NCBI GenBank assembly: GCA_002689325.1
Contig: NZFP01000022.1
Span: forward strand, 1 to 37,582
DNA length: 37,582 bases
Direction: 5' to 3'
Source of the DNA: Rickettsiales bacterium
GTDB lineage: Bacteria; Pseudomonadota; Alphaproteobacteria; Methylaequorales; Methylaequoraceae
Position numbers and translations under genes: made by a program
Notes under the pieces: generated by a model
Told to the model about the DNA's origin: nothing
Database searches by the model: none
Seen by the model: only the letters and a program-made list of their open reading frames with translations
In this document: positions 24,710 through 33,182 of the stretch, one piece after another
How positions within the stretch are numbered: the stretch's first letter is position 1
Layout of the letters: every line of letters begins with the position of its first letter

Positions 24710-25394
24710 TTCTAAGCTTTTCGATAATAGATTTTTTGATTTGTGAGATTCTGCCAGTGCTTATTTCAAGTATGTCTGATATTTCGTAAACATTAAGTTC
24801 TTCAACATAATATAATTGGGCTACCATTGCCTCTCTTTGATTGAGCACCTTCAAAGAATTGCGAATTTGAGTTTTTAATTCTTTATCCTGCAATTCTGCT
24901 TCAGGGTTTTTTAATTGACTAGCATATAGAACTGAGTATTCATCATAAGCTTGATCAAGGCTTTGAACATTATTTGCCTCAAAAGCTTTCTCCCAATAAT
25001 TAAATTCATCATATGTTATACCGAGACTTTTAATTAAATCATCCTTTGATGGCTCTTTTCCTTGTAGTTTTTGTAATTCAAGTCTTTTTTTTTCAAACTC
25101 TTGTTTTTTTTTTATTGTAGTACGACAAAGATTTGAATTCTTTCTTAAAAAATCTATTATCGAGCCTCTTATTCTTAATTGCGCATACTGCTGAAAAGTA
25201 ACTCCATCTTTAGGTGAATATTTTTGTGCAGCAAAAACTAAACCTTCCATTCCTTGCTGAATTAAATCCTCAATTTCAACTACCTTTTGTACTCTTCCAA
25301 AAATCTGCCAAGCAATTTTCTTAACAAGTTCTAAATTATTTTCTATCAGCTCGTTAATTGAAAGTGTTGATTTTTCAGAGTAATAATTAACCAT
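24696..25394 (-). CDS. fliA: RNA polymerase sigma-28 factor FliA
   Basis: A 232-residue flagellar sigma factor. Region 2 contains KVVEIEDLIQQGMEGLVFAA and GVTFQQYAQLRIRGSIIDFLR, typical of FliA/WhiG sigma factors. Region 3 has GITYDEFNYW. Region 4 ends with the HTH YYVEELNVYEISDILEISTG, then RISQIKKSI. It directs late flagellar genes and is held by FlgM, whose gene is in the opposite operon (32533-32847). It lies 7 nt downstream of flhG. Many well-studied alphaproteobacteria lack FliA, so its presence is informative. Confidence 0.93.
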   Translation of the reverse strand: MVNYYSEKSTLSINELIENNLELVKKIAWQIFGRVQKVVEIEDLIQQGMEGLVFAAQKYSPKDGVTFQQYAQLRIRGSIIDFLRKNSNLCRTTIKKKQEFEKKRLELQKLQGKEPSKDDLIKSLGITYDEFNYWEKAFEANNVQSLDQAYDEYSVLYASQLKNPEAELQDKELKTQIRNSLKVLNQREAMVAQLYYVEELNVYEISDILEISTGRISQIKKSIIEKLRNEIS

Positions 25395-25401
25395 CTAAAT
25401 A

Positions 25402-26199
25402 TCAGGCTCTTTTTTTGACTTTTGACAAAAAAGTTAAACCGCCCCAGTCATTTTTTGGTGTTTCATAAATTTTTTTTGCGATATTTAAAAAACCCAGAGA
25501 TACTTCAGATTTTGGGTTTTCTGAAACAATCGGTACCCTATTAATTATGGATTTTCTTATTAAAGATGAATTTTTTACACACCCTGAATAATGAAGGTTT
25601 ACATCAAGAAATCTTGTAGTAATTTCCTGAAATTTAGAAAAAAGATCCTTGCCTTCTTTTTCATTTTCCACTTGATTAACAACAACACAGTAATTTTTAA
25701 ATGACGATTTTAAAAATATTGCTTTTAATAATGAATAAGAATCTACAAAACTTGTGGGCTCCCCCACTATTACAATTACAATTCTGTCACAGGCTGTTGC
25801 AAAAACGAGTGCATTATCTTCGGCACCCGCAGGTATATCAACTACTAGTTTAACATTTTCAATATTCTTCAAATGATCATCAATGGCATTTAAAATTGAG
25901 TATCTTTTTTTATTTTCTACATTAAGAAGATTACTAGATGCTGTACCACCTGAGATCAATTTAATACCACTTTTACATGGAATTATTACGTCAGAAATAT
26001 TTTTTTCTCCTGAAATTACATCAGAGACTGTCAGACCTGGGTTGACTCCCAGGAGAACATGAGAATTTGCCATTCCAAGATCTGTGTCTAATAAAAAAAT
26101 TTCTGAAGTTATTTTCTTTAGAGCAATTGAGAGATTAACTGCTAAAGTTGTTTTACCTACTCCACCTTTACCACTTGTTATAGCAATCGAATCAGACAT
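25402..26199 (-). CDS. flhG: MinD-like ATPase FlhG/FleN
   Basis: A 265-residue ParA/MinD-family ATPase. The deviant Walker A is ITSGKGGVGKTTLAVNLSIA, with LLDTDLGMANSHVLLG following (switch I) and VVDIPAGAEDNALVFATA as the switch II/Walker B region. FlhG/FleN limits flagellar number and acts opposite FlhF at the cell pole. It overlaps flhF by 8 nt and precedes fliA, the same order as in Pseudomonas and Vibrio. The ending is short, with a basic terminus and no obvious amphipathic MinD helix. Confidence 0.92.
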   Translation of the reverse strand: MSDSIAITSGKGGVGKTTLAVNLSIALKKITSEIFLLDTDLGMANSHVLLGVNPGLTVSDVISGEKNISDVIIPCKSGIKLISGGTASSNLLNVENKKRYSILNAIDDHLKNIENVKLVVDIPAGAEDNALVFATACDRIVIVIVGEPTSFVDSYSLLKAIFLKSSFKNYCVVVNQVENEKEGKDLFSKFQEITTRFLDVNLHYSGCVKNSSLIRKSIINRVPIVSENPKSEVSLGFLNIAKKIYETPKNDWGGLTFLSKVKKRA

Positions 26200-27334
26200 C
26201 TGAAAAATTCTCTTTCATATATTTGGTAAGGGAATCCTCATTAGCTTGAATAAGCGAATCAATTATAACTTTTGTCCCAGTAACAATTCCTATTCTAGCA
26301 TTATTAAGCGCAAGAGCAGAAAACTCCTCAGCCCCAACCCAGCATTCGTCTAATTTAGTAATTGCCACCATTGGTCTAATTTCTTCAGCCTTTTTACATA
26401 TACCTTTTATCATTTCAGAATTTGATCCACTTTGTACTGTTAATATAGAACAAAATTCAAATGACGGAAATGAATTTTTAATCTCATTCATTTTTTGGAT
26501 ACTAAAATTTATATCCCCTGAAAAATCAAACACATTAATTTCTTCATTATTTTTGTAATTATCATTAAAATTAAAACTTTTGTAATCCTGGATACTAAAA
26601 CCCAAAACTCTACTGTATGATCTCAAAACATCTGAATGTCCAGTGCTCGACGATGAAACATCAATAAAATTTATTTTTTTTGTCAATTTTGCATCTGATA
26701 AATAAGAAGCGATCTTAGCTGATAAAGTTGATTTACCAGAACCTGAATTACCAAAAACAAAAATATTTTTTGACTTTAATAATCTTGAAAAATCATTAGA
26801 AGCAAGTTTCTTTGAAAGTTCTCTAAAAAATGAAACTCTTCCTTCTTCTGTTTTTTTTCCTATGAATGAATAATTAAGTTTATTAATTATCTCCGGAGAA
26901 AATTTCTCTTGTCTAAGTTTGATAGGTGTGAAATACGATAATTCATGAGAAATACCAGACTGATCTGTTATTATCATATTACTAATTTCTTTTCTCATTG
27001 AATCAATATTTTCATTAATTTTTTCAAAATATTTTTTTGAATAATCATCTGAAACTTTGTTATAGGTTTTTTTATTTAGGTATGAAATGTTATTATCAAC
27101 ATTCTTTTCAGAACTCTTTCCTTCCAAATGTTTTAAAAAGGTTTTAGAAAAAGTATTCTTTTCATCTTTCAACTTTTTATGATCTTTGATGATATTTTCA
27201 TTGTCAGAAGCTTCAATTTCAACAAATCCATTATTTTTCTTTGTCGATAATATTATTGCTTTTTCACCAAATTCATCATTTACTAAATTTATAGCGGACT
27301 TAACGTCCTTTGCCTTAAATGTTTGCGTTTTCAT
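26192..27334 (-). CDS. flhF: Flagellar biosynthesis GTPase FlhF
   Basis: SRP-type GTPase of about 380 residues that sets the site of flagellar assembly. The N-terminal B domain starts MKTQTFKAKDVKSAINLVND and continues with AIILSTKK. A variable linker follows, and then the NG domain: G1 loop FVFGNSGSGKSTLSAKIASY and AITKLDECWVGAEEFSALAL (TKLD, G4). G1 is GNSGSGKST rather than the more usual GPTGVGKTT. The ORF track start is too early: ATG 27332-27334 has AAGGAG 7 nt upstream, and homologues begin here. The start lies inside the last 20 nt of flhA. Confidence 0.9.
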   Translation of the reverse strand: MKTQTFKAKDVKSAINLVNDEFGEKAIILSTKKNNGFVEIEASDNENIIKDHKKLKDEKNTFSKTFLKHLEGKSSEKNVDNNISYLNKKTYNKVSDDYSKKYFEKINENIDSMRKEISNMIITDQSGISHELSYFTPIKLRQEKFSPEIINKLNYSFIGKKTEEGRVSFFRELSKKLASNDFSRLLKSKNIFVFGNSGSGKSTLSAKIASYLSDAKLTKKINFIDVSSSSTGHSDVLRSYSRVLGFSIQDYKSFNFNDNYKNNEEINVFDFSGDINFSIQKMNEIKNSFPSFEFCSILTVQSGSNSEMIKGICKKAEEIRPMVAITKLDECWVGAEEFSALALNNARIGIVTGTKVIIDSLIQANEDSLTKYMKENFSDV

Positions 27335-29450
27335 TATTTTTCTCCTTTTCTGAAGTTGATAATTTTTCTCCAACTGTAGCAATTACTTTCACTCTTTTAT
27401 TTTCAGGTAGTTCCGTGAAAGATAAAACTACAACGTCTTCTACGTGCTGACGCAATAGAATAGATAGATCTTTTCTTATTATAGGTGAGGTAACTATAAC
27501 TAAGGCGTTACTATCAGAAGAAAATTTCTCACCTATTTCTATAATTGATTGTATCATTTCCTTAGCTAAACTTGGGTCAATTAATAATCCCTCAGAACTA
27601 CTTTTTTTTGCCATTGTAATAAGCATTTGTTCAAAATCAGGATTAAAAGTAACTATGTTCAGAGGATCTTTTACATTTGAAATTTTTTGAATTAATAAAG
27701 ATGAAATAACCGGCCTAACAGCTTCTGATAGTTCATCTGGTGATAATTTTTTTTCTGAGAGGTTTGACAAAGCTTCTAAAATTTTTTTCAGGTCACTTAT
27801 TGGAACTCTCTCAACTAAAAGATTTCTTAAAATCAATGTTAGGTGATGCAGAGGAACTAATTTTGGAACAACTGATTGAACTAGTTGAGGATTAACTTTT
27901 GATAAATTATCTAATAATGATTGAACATCATCCTGACTCAACAATTCACCTGCGTACTGTAATAAAACTTGATTTAGATGTGTACCAATTACTGCCTCAG
28001 GTTCAACAATCATGTAATGATGGGATTCAGCTTTAGCAATCATGTGCTTTTCAATCCAAATTGCATCGAGTCCAAAGGATGGGTCCTTCACTTTGATTCC
28101 TTGAATTTTTTGTTGAGTTTCATCACCTGGCATTGCTAACTTCCTATCAGCATATATTTTATCTTCAGCTACTATTGTATGACCAATTTTTATTTGATAG
28201 GCATTGGCCTCTAATGACAAATCGTCTCTCACCCTAACGTTAGGAATAATGAAACCTAGATCTTTTGAAACTTGTCTTCTTATGCCAGTAATTTTGGAAA
28301 TTAATGGTCCTGCAGATTTTTTATCATTCGAGTCTACCATTGAAATAAGTCCATAACCAAGATCAAGAGAAATTGAAGAGTTATCTGAAACTTCATCCAT
28401 ATCAATTTTTCCTGGATTTTCTTCTTCAATGTCCTCTTTATTAGTTTTTGAATCAGAATCATTAGATTGTTTTGATGTATACCACGCTATAATTCCAGAA
28501 AAAAGCGCCCCAATGAGGAATAATGTATTTGGCATACCTGGGACCAATCCAAATAATAAAAGAACCGCTGAAACTGGAACCCATGCTTTTGATAAACCCA
28601 TTTGATTTGAAATTTGTCCTGCTAAATCATCATTATCTGAAGAAATTCTAGTAACAATTGTTGCAGTAGCCATCGCCAAGAGTAAAGAAGGAATTTGCGC
28701 AACAAGTCCATCACCTACAGTTAATAAGATGTAAGTTTCAGCCGATTCGGATAAACTTAAATCATGTTGCGTAGTACCAATAATGAGCCCACCTATAATA
28801 TTAATAATTAAAATTAAAATACCAGCTATCGCATCTCCTTTTACAAACTTTGCTGCACCATCCATAGCACCATAAAACTCGCCCTCTTTGGCAATTTCTT
28901 TTCTTCTCTCTTTTGCTTCTTCACTTGTTAATATTCCTGCATTTAGATCAGCATCAATTGCCATTTGCTTCCCGGGCATTGCATCTAAAGTAAACCTTGC
29001 TGCAACTTCAGAAACTCTTCCTGCACCCTTTGTAATAACAATTAAATTAATTATTACTAATATTGCAAAAACAAAAAGACCAACTGCATAACTACCTGCC
29101 ATTACAAATTCACCAAATGCTTCAATTATTCTTCCTGCTGAATCAGTTCCTGAGTGACCATTTTTTAAAATAACTCTAGTTGATGCCACGTTAAGCCCTA
29201 GTCTTAAAACAGTAGCAAATAACAATACTGTTGGAAAACTTGAAAAATCTAGTGGCCTAAAAGCTTGTAATGCCACCATTAAAACAAGTAAAGAAATAAG
29301 TAAATTTGATGTTAATAAAATATCTAGCAACCATGGACTTAAAGGTATAACCATCATGGCAATTAAAATTATAATTCCAATAGGTATGCTAAAAGTCTTA
29401 ATAAAACTTAAAAAATTCTCTTTTTCAAACTGTCGTAAAACTAAATCCAT
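27315..29450 (-). CDS. flhA: Flagellar type III export gate protein FlhA
   Basis: A 711-residue member of the FHIPEP family, the major export-gate protein. Eight or so N-terminal membrane helices include LVALQAFRPLDFSSFPTVLL-type sequence (AFRPLDFSSFPTVLLFATVL) and RLGLNVASTRVIL. The conserved cytoplasmic FHIPEP loop is RFTLDAMPGKQMAIDADLNA, followed by FYGAMDGAAKFVKGDAIAGI. The cytoplasmic domain begins near residue 350, with DLGYGLISMVD. First gene of the flhA-flhF-flhG-fliA transcript, behind a strong sigma-54-like promoter with a leader of about 80 nt. Confidence 0.96.
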   Translation of the reverse strand: MDLVLRQFEKENFLSFIKTFSIPIGIIILIAMMVIPLSPWLLDILLTSNLLISLLVLMVALQAFRPLDFSSFPTVLLFATVLRLGLNVASTRVILKNGHSGTDSAGRIIEAFGEFVMAGSYAVGLFVFAILVIINLIVITKGAGRVSEVAARFTLDAMPGKQMAIDADLNAGILTSEEAKERRKEIAKEGEFYGAMDGAAKFVKGDAIAGILILIINIIGGLIIGTTQHDLSLSESAETYILLTVGDGLVAQIPSLLLAMATATIVTRISSDNDDLAGQISNQMGLSKAWVPVSAVLLLFGLVPGMPNTLFLIGALFSGIIAWYTSKQSNDSDSKTNKEDIEEENPGKIDMDEVSDNSSISLDLGYGLISMVDSNDKKSAGPLISKITGIRRQVSKDLGFIIPNVRVRDDLSLEANAYQIKIGHTIVAEDKIYADRKLAMPGDETQQKIQGIKVKDPSFGLDAIWIEKHMIAKAESHHYMIVEPEAVIGTHLNQVLLQYAGELLSQDDVQSLLDNLSKVNPQLVQSVVPKLVPLHHLTLILRNLLVERVPISDLKKILEALSNLSEKKLSPDELSEAVRPVISSLLIQKISNVKDPLNIVTFNPDFEQMLITMAKKSSSEGLLIDPSLAKEMIQSIIEIGEKFSSDSNALVIVTSPIIRKDLSILLRQHVEDVVVLSFTELPENKRVKVIATVGEKLSTSEKEKNNENANI

Positions 29451-29540
29451 AATTTTTATACCTTAAAGTCAAAAAATTGACCATTCAAAAGCCTCGGTTT
29501 CTCTAAATTTATTAATTTTTTTTGCATATATATAAAGAGA

Positions 29541-29556
29541 TGCAAGGGCTATGCCA
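29541..29556 (-). promoter_or_regulatory. Candidate sigma-54 promoter of the flhA operon
   Basis: On the minus strand this is TGGCATAGCCCTTGCA, an almost perfect -24/-12 sequence with complete TTGCA. Predicted +1 is near 29530, 80 nt before the flhA ATG. It is the best of the sigma-54 matches in the window and faces away from a second one 36 bp to the right. Confidence 0.8.
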
Positions 29557-29591
29557 CAAAGATCAAAAACAAAACAGGAATTTAAATAGGA

Positions 29592-29607
29592 TGGCATAAA
29601 TTATGCA
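29592..29607 (+). promoter_or_regulatory. Candidate sigma-54 promoter of the flgP-flgT operon
   Basis: TGGCATAAATTATGCA has GG and GC at exact sigma-54 spacing. Predicted +1 is near 29618, with a 31-nt leader that includes AAGGA before the flgP ATG. The 35 bp between this and the flhA promoter would have to hold shared activator sites, or these lie inside the leaders. GCATAA-A-TTATGC is also a palindrome. Confidence 0.7.
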
Positions 29608-29648
29608 ATGATGTCCAATAAGTTATAAATTTAATTAAGGATAAAAAT

Positions 29649-30152
29649 ATGAAAAATTTAGTATTAGTAATTTTAATCTTATTCACACAATCATGTGCAA
29701 CTAATTTTATGGAAGCTTTAAACAAGCCTAAATTAAGTAAAAATGATTTAAGTGGTGACTATTCTGCACCGACAACGCAGTTGAATAAAACCAGAGAATT
29801 ATTGGACGGTGGATCAATTACTTTTCCAACCTTAACAGCAACAGGCTATGCTGTAGTTTCAACTCAACCTGGACAAAACATTGAACAAAGAAGACTAATG
29901 GCAATCAGGTCCGCAAGAATGTCAGCAATGAGAGAATTAGCTGAACAGATACACGGCCTTAAAGTAGACAGTAATACAACAGTTATTGATCTAATGGTTC
30001 AGAATGACACATTCAGGGGTATTGTTTCTGGAGTTATCAGAGGGGCAAGAACTATAAGGATTAACCCAACCGGATCAGATACATACGAAACTGTTTTAGA
30101 GATTGACCAAGACATGGTTGCTTATTTATTTCGACAAGCACAAACACTTTAA
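29649..30152 (+). CDS. flgP: Outer-membrane lipoprotein FlgP (LPP20 family)
   Basis: A 167-residue lipoprotein with a hydrophobic leader ending TQSC; Cys16 is the probable lipidated residue, although the lipobox is not ideal. The mature part has LTATGYAVVSTQPGQNIEQR, MAIRSARMSAMRELAEQIHG and VSGVIRGARTIR, the pattern of FlgP/LPP20 proteins. In Vibrio, FlgP forms part of the outer-membrane H-ring around the basal body. First gene of a long plus-strand flagellar operon; flgT follows after 12 nt. AAGGA precedes the ATG. The FlgP name rests on the domain pattern plus the FlgT neighbour. Confidence 0.8.
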   Translation: MKNLVLVILILFTQSCATNFMEALNKPKLSKNDLSGDYSAPTTQLNKTRELLDGGSITFPTLTATGYAVVSTQPGQNIEQRRLMAIRSARMSAMRELAEQIHGLKVDSNTTVIDLMVQNDTFRGIVSGVIRGARTIRINPTGSDTYETVLEIDQDMVAYLFRQAQTL

Positions 30153-30164
30153 TAGGATATAAGA

Positions 30165-31343
30165 TTGAGAAGAATTGCATATAATAAGATTGACGAATTA
30201 TTAAAAGAGCTAATACTCTTTTTTTCATCTCTACTATTTTTTTTATTTTTTACAACTTATTTAGTTGCTCAAGATTTTAAGCATATAGAGGTTGTTTCTG
30301 AAGGGCGTTCTGTAATCATTGAAGGTGATGAAGAAACAGCCAAAAAAAGAGCTTTAGATGATGCTTTGTATATGGCAAGCCTTCAAGCAGGTGCAAAAGT
30401 AGATGGTTACTCTTCAGTCAATACAAACACATCCTTAAATGAAAATATATTAATTCGACCTTCATCTTCTATAAAAGATTTTGTTATCATTGAAGAAAAA
30501 AAGGATTCTACTCATTTTACTGTTAAAATAAGAGCCTTTCTTGTTAGTGTCGATGAAACACTTAACTGTAATACTCGAGAGCAAATAAATTTAAGTTATT
30601 TGAGACCCTACTTCAGAGTCTCTAGTAGTCTTCCAGCTTACAGTCAAAAACTACCTTCAATTATTTCTTCAAATATATTTAAAAATTTAAAGGAATTTAA
30701 AAACTTAAAGCTCAGAGATTTAACTGGGTTTGAGTTTAACCCTCAAAAACTTCTCAATAAACCGTTAGAATTAGACTATATATCTTTGGTAGAAGGTGAT
30801 GGTGACAATATTAAAAGTGGTGAATTTGGTTTACATCCTACAATTGACATAAGTCGTGGAAAAGGAATGCTTACAAGGTTCTCTGATGAACTAACTGTTA
30901 ATTTAAATTTAAATATTTATGAAGGGCCAAGCTTAAAAATAATTGATTCATTAAACTACTCATTCTCAATCTTTTTAGGAAATGAAACTGGCTACTCTCA
31001 TATTGATGCTTTTTATAAAGTGCCATACGATAAAATAGTAAGTTTAATAACTAAGAGTTTGTCAAAAATTCAATTCAGAGTTATTGATCAGTTAAAGTGC
31101 CAGCCTCTAGAAGCAAAAGCAGAGCTAGTCAAAGGAGTTTTGACTGTACCAATTGGACTTAATCATGGACTTGAAATTGGAAATGTAGGTTACGTGTCAA
31201 ATAATAATATTAATCACTCTATGAATGATTGGGTTGCTGTTACCGTAAAGAAAACAAGCGGAAACTTTTCAATTCTTGATATACTGAACCCATCAAATAA
31301 AAAAGAAGATTTGAGTGGAAAAATTATAAGGTTTATAAATTAA
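30165..31343 (+). CDS. flgT: Flagellar assembly protein T (FlgT-like)
   Basis: A 392-residue secreted protein. An uncleaved or signal-like hydrophobic helix at residues 15-35 ends near LVAQDFKH. The N-terminal domain has VVSEGRSVIIEGDEETAKKR and ALDDALYMASLQAG, as in the FlgT N-domain. A middle region with GEFGLHPTIDISRGKG and a C-terminal beta domain with VGYVSNNNIN-like loops agree with the three-part FlgT. Vibrio FlgT builds the H-ring together with FlgO and FlgP. The start is TTG at 30165 with AGGAT upstream; no ATG is available in the right place. It lies between flgP and the LysM protein gene. Confidence 0.72.
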   Translation: MRRIAYNKIDELLKELILFFSSLLFFLFFTTYLVAQDFKHIEVVSEGRSVIIEGDEETAKKRALDDALYMASLQAGAKVDGYSSVNTNTSLNENILIRPSSSIKDFVIIEEKKDSTHFTVKIRAFLVSVDETLNCNTREQINLSYLRPYFRVSSSLPAYSQKLPSIISSNIFKNLKEFKNLKLRDLTGFEFNPQKLLNKPLELDYISLVEGDGDNIKSGEFGLHPTIDISRGKGMLTRFSDELTVNLNLNIYEGPSLKIIDSLNYSFSIFLGNETGYSHIDAFYKVPYDKIVSLITKSLSKIQFRVIDQLKCQPLEAKAELVKGVLTVPIGLNHGLEIGNVGYVSNNNINHSMNDWVAVTVKKTSGNFSILDILNPSNKKEDLSGKIIRFIN

Positions 31344-31344
31344 A

Positions 31345-31779
31345 ATGAAAAATTTCTTTGTTATATTTTTAGTTATTGTTTTTAGTTTTGAAATTAAATC
31401 CAATGAACCTTTTGTTATACTGGAATACAATAATCAAAATTTAAACGAATCTGGTACCAAAAATATAAATAAAAACAATAAGTTCATTAAAGATCACAAT
31501 TATTCGGTTAACCACAAAGTAAAAGACGGTGAATCTCTTAGTGGAATTCTTCACAAATATTATGGTAATACAGGGTTAAATATGAAAATTATAGAAATAT
31601 CTATCATAGAAATTAATAAGCATGCATTTGTAAGAGAAAATCCTCATTTTTTGTATGCTGGCAAAATTTTAAAAATCCCTTCTGTAAGCGAAATAATGAA
31701 TCTAGTAAGAAACGCACCTGACAAAAAATCCAATTCAAAATCAAGTCAAAGAAACCATATTTATTTTTATGGAAATTAG
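31345..31779 (+). CDS. Secreted LysM-domain protein in the flagellar operon
   Basis: A 144-residue protein with a short cleavable-type leader (KNFFVIFLVIVFSFEIKSNE). After a polar linker it carries a LysM-like segment: HKVKDGESLSGILHKYYGNT, then EINKHAFVRENPHFLYAG and KILKIPS. The spacing resembles the extended LysM of FimV-type proteins (NP.AF....N.L..G..L.IP). LysM modules bind peptidoglycan. Between flgT and flgA, it could help the rod or P/H rings cross or attach to the cell wall. It starts 1 nt after the flgT stop. Confidence 0.7.
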   Translation: MKNFFVIFLVIVFSFEIKSNEPFVILEYNNQNLNESGTKNINKNNKFIKDHNYSVNHKVKDGESLSGILHKYYGNTGLNMKIIEISIIEINKHAFVRENPHFLYAGKILKIPSVSEIMNLVRNAPDKKSNSKSSQRNHIYFYGN

Positions 31780-31783
31780 TAAA

Positions 31784-32485
31784 ATGAAAATATTTTTTTT
31801 TTTTATTTTTTTAAGTTTTGTATTTGACACTAAAGCTTCAAACTCCATTAATGGCAAGGATATAGAAGATTTAGCTAATGCTTGGCTAAAAAAAAATAAT
31901 CAAACTAGTAATGTTAAAATACTAAACAGCTTGAAGTACCCCTTCTGCAAAAAGGATGATTTGCTAATTACAGATATTTCGGGTTCCTTCAATCTCATTA
32001 AAATCAAATGTTTGCATCCCAACGAATGGAGTTTGATAACAAGGAATAAGTCTAAAAATAGAAAATTATTCAACTTAAAACAAAAAAATAAAAAGCAATT
32101 TAATGTTCTAACTTTAAAAAGCTCAAAATCTGCTGGATCTACTATCAATGAAGATGATTTAGTTTCTGTAAAAAAATCAATTATCATTAAAGATAACTTA
32201 GTTGAAGAAAAAAGTAAGATAGTTGGAAAAAAACTTAAAAATTCAATTTCCTCTGGTAGAGTACTGTATCATTCAAACTTTGAAAAAGATTGGTTAATAG
32301 AGAAAAATAGTATTATAGTAATAGAAAATAAAGTTGGAGGTATTACTATTAAAGAGGAAGGAATTGCCCTGAATAATGCAGATTTTATGGGAAAAATTAA
32401 GGTTAAAAACATAAAAAGTGGTAAAATTATTAACGGATATGCAAAAAATGAAAAAAAAGTTGTATTAAAAACTAAACAAAATTAA
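31784..32485 (+). CDS. flgA: Flagellar P-ring assembly chaperone FlgA
   Basis: Periplasmic chaperone for FlgI polymerisation, about 233 residues. A signal peptide is followed by a divergent N-terminal domain, then an SAF-type C-terminal domain: GKKLKNSISSGRVLYHSNFE, KNSIIVIENKVGGITIKEEG, IALNNADFMGKIKVKN and SGKIINGYA. I prefer the second Met (31784, MKIFFFFIFLSFVFDTKAS) because it begins the signal peptide; the first ATG lies inside the LysM gene. flgM follows 47 nt later, the usual flgA-flgM-flgN order. Confidence 0.87.
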   Translation: MKIFFFFIFLSFVFDTKASNSINGKDIEDLANAWLKKNNQTSNVKILNSLKYPFCKKDDLLITDISGSFNLIKIKCLHPNEWSLITRNKSKNRKLFNLKQKNKKQFNVLTLKSSKSAGSTINEDDLVSVKKSIIIKDNLVEEKSKIVGKKLKNSISSGRVLYHSNFEKDWLIEKNSIIVIENKVGGITIKEEGIALNNADFMGKIKVKNIKSGKIINGYAKNEKKVVLKTKQN

Positions 32486-32532
32486 AGCGGTGACGTTATA
32501 TATATATAATGATATTAATTTAGGGAAAAATA

Positions 32533-32847
32533 ATGGTTGATCATATTAAAAATAATCTAAGTAATCTTGGCAGTTCTGGAAGTAGTAAAGTGAGTTCTGA
32601 ATCCAAGAAATCTAGTAGTGCACAGATTAAAGGGATTAATCATTCTCAGGCTGAACAAAAATTTGATAGTAGCGAGGTCTCCAAGTTCGTAACCAAAGAG
32701 AAAATTAAAGATATGGCAAAAGAACCTCCAATAGATCAAGCTGCAACAACGCGAATAAAAAATGCTATAGCTAATGGTTCCTATCCTATTGATTTGGACA
32801 AAATAGCCGATGCCTTATTTGATGCATATAAAGAAATGAAAGAATAG
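32533..32847 (+). CDS. flgM: Anti-sigma-28 factor FlgM
   Basis: A 104-residue protein with a disordered, Ser/Lys-rich N-terminal half and the conserved sigma-binding C-terminus TRIKNAIANGSYPIDLDKIA, followed by DALFDAYKEM. FlgM holds FliA until the hook is complete and is then exported. Both FliA and FlgM are encoded here, in divergent operons. TAGGG lies upstream of the ATG. The flgA-flgM gap contains TATAAT at 32505-32510, but without a convincing -35. Confidence 0.9.
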   Translation: MVDHIKNNLSNLGSSGSSKVSSESKKSSSAQIKGINHSQAEQKFDSSEVSKFVTKEKIKDMAKEPPIDQAATTRIKNAIANGSYPIDLDKIADALFDAYKEMKE

Positions 32848-32870
32848 AACTTTTTTCTTCTTTATACCTA

Positions 32871-33146
32871 ATGCAGAATGACTTGGAAAATTTACTAAAA
32901 CTCTTAGAAAAAAGTTTTAATACCAATAATTTAAGTGAACTCCAATCTCTTGAAAAGGAAATAGTTGAGATTTCTTCTCACATAAAAAAAGCAATAAATT
33001 CTCCTGAAAATATTGATAATCAGTTTAATAAAAATGATCTGGAAACATTAGAGAACTTAATTAACAAAATATCTTCAAAACAAAAGGATCAAAAAAGTTT
33101 CATATCTGACTTTCAGAATTTTGTCAAAAATAGAAAAATTAATTAA
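32871..33146 (+). CDS. flgN: Probable FlgN-like flagellar export chaperone
   Basis: A 91-residue, entirely helical, acidic protein: NDLENLLKLLEKSFNTNNLS, then LQSLEKEIVEISSHIKKAI and DLETLENLINKISSKQKDQK. It has the size and coiled-coil character of FlgN, a chaperone for hook-filament junction proteins, and sits right after flgM as flgN usually does. Sequence signatures are too weak for a firm call. It has no signal peptide or membrane helix, consistent with a cytosolic chaperone. Confidence 0.5.
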   Translation: MQNDLENLLKLLEKSFNTNNLSELQSLEKEIVEISSHIKKAINSPENIDNQFNKNDLETLENLINKISSKQKDQKSFISDFQNFVKNRKIN

Positions 33147-33182
33147 TGTTGTAGTAATAAACTTATAAAATTATGATGAGTT

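Noticed and set aside
32482-32510. Possible sigma-28 or sigma-70 promoter before flgM (TTAAAG ... TATAAT)
   Set aside because: The -10 is good, but the -35 is poor and the GCCGATAA-type sigma-28 element is absent. The run of TA repeats makes a chance TATAAT likely.
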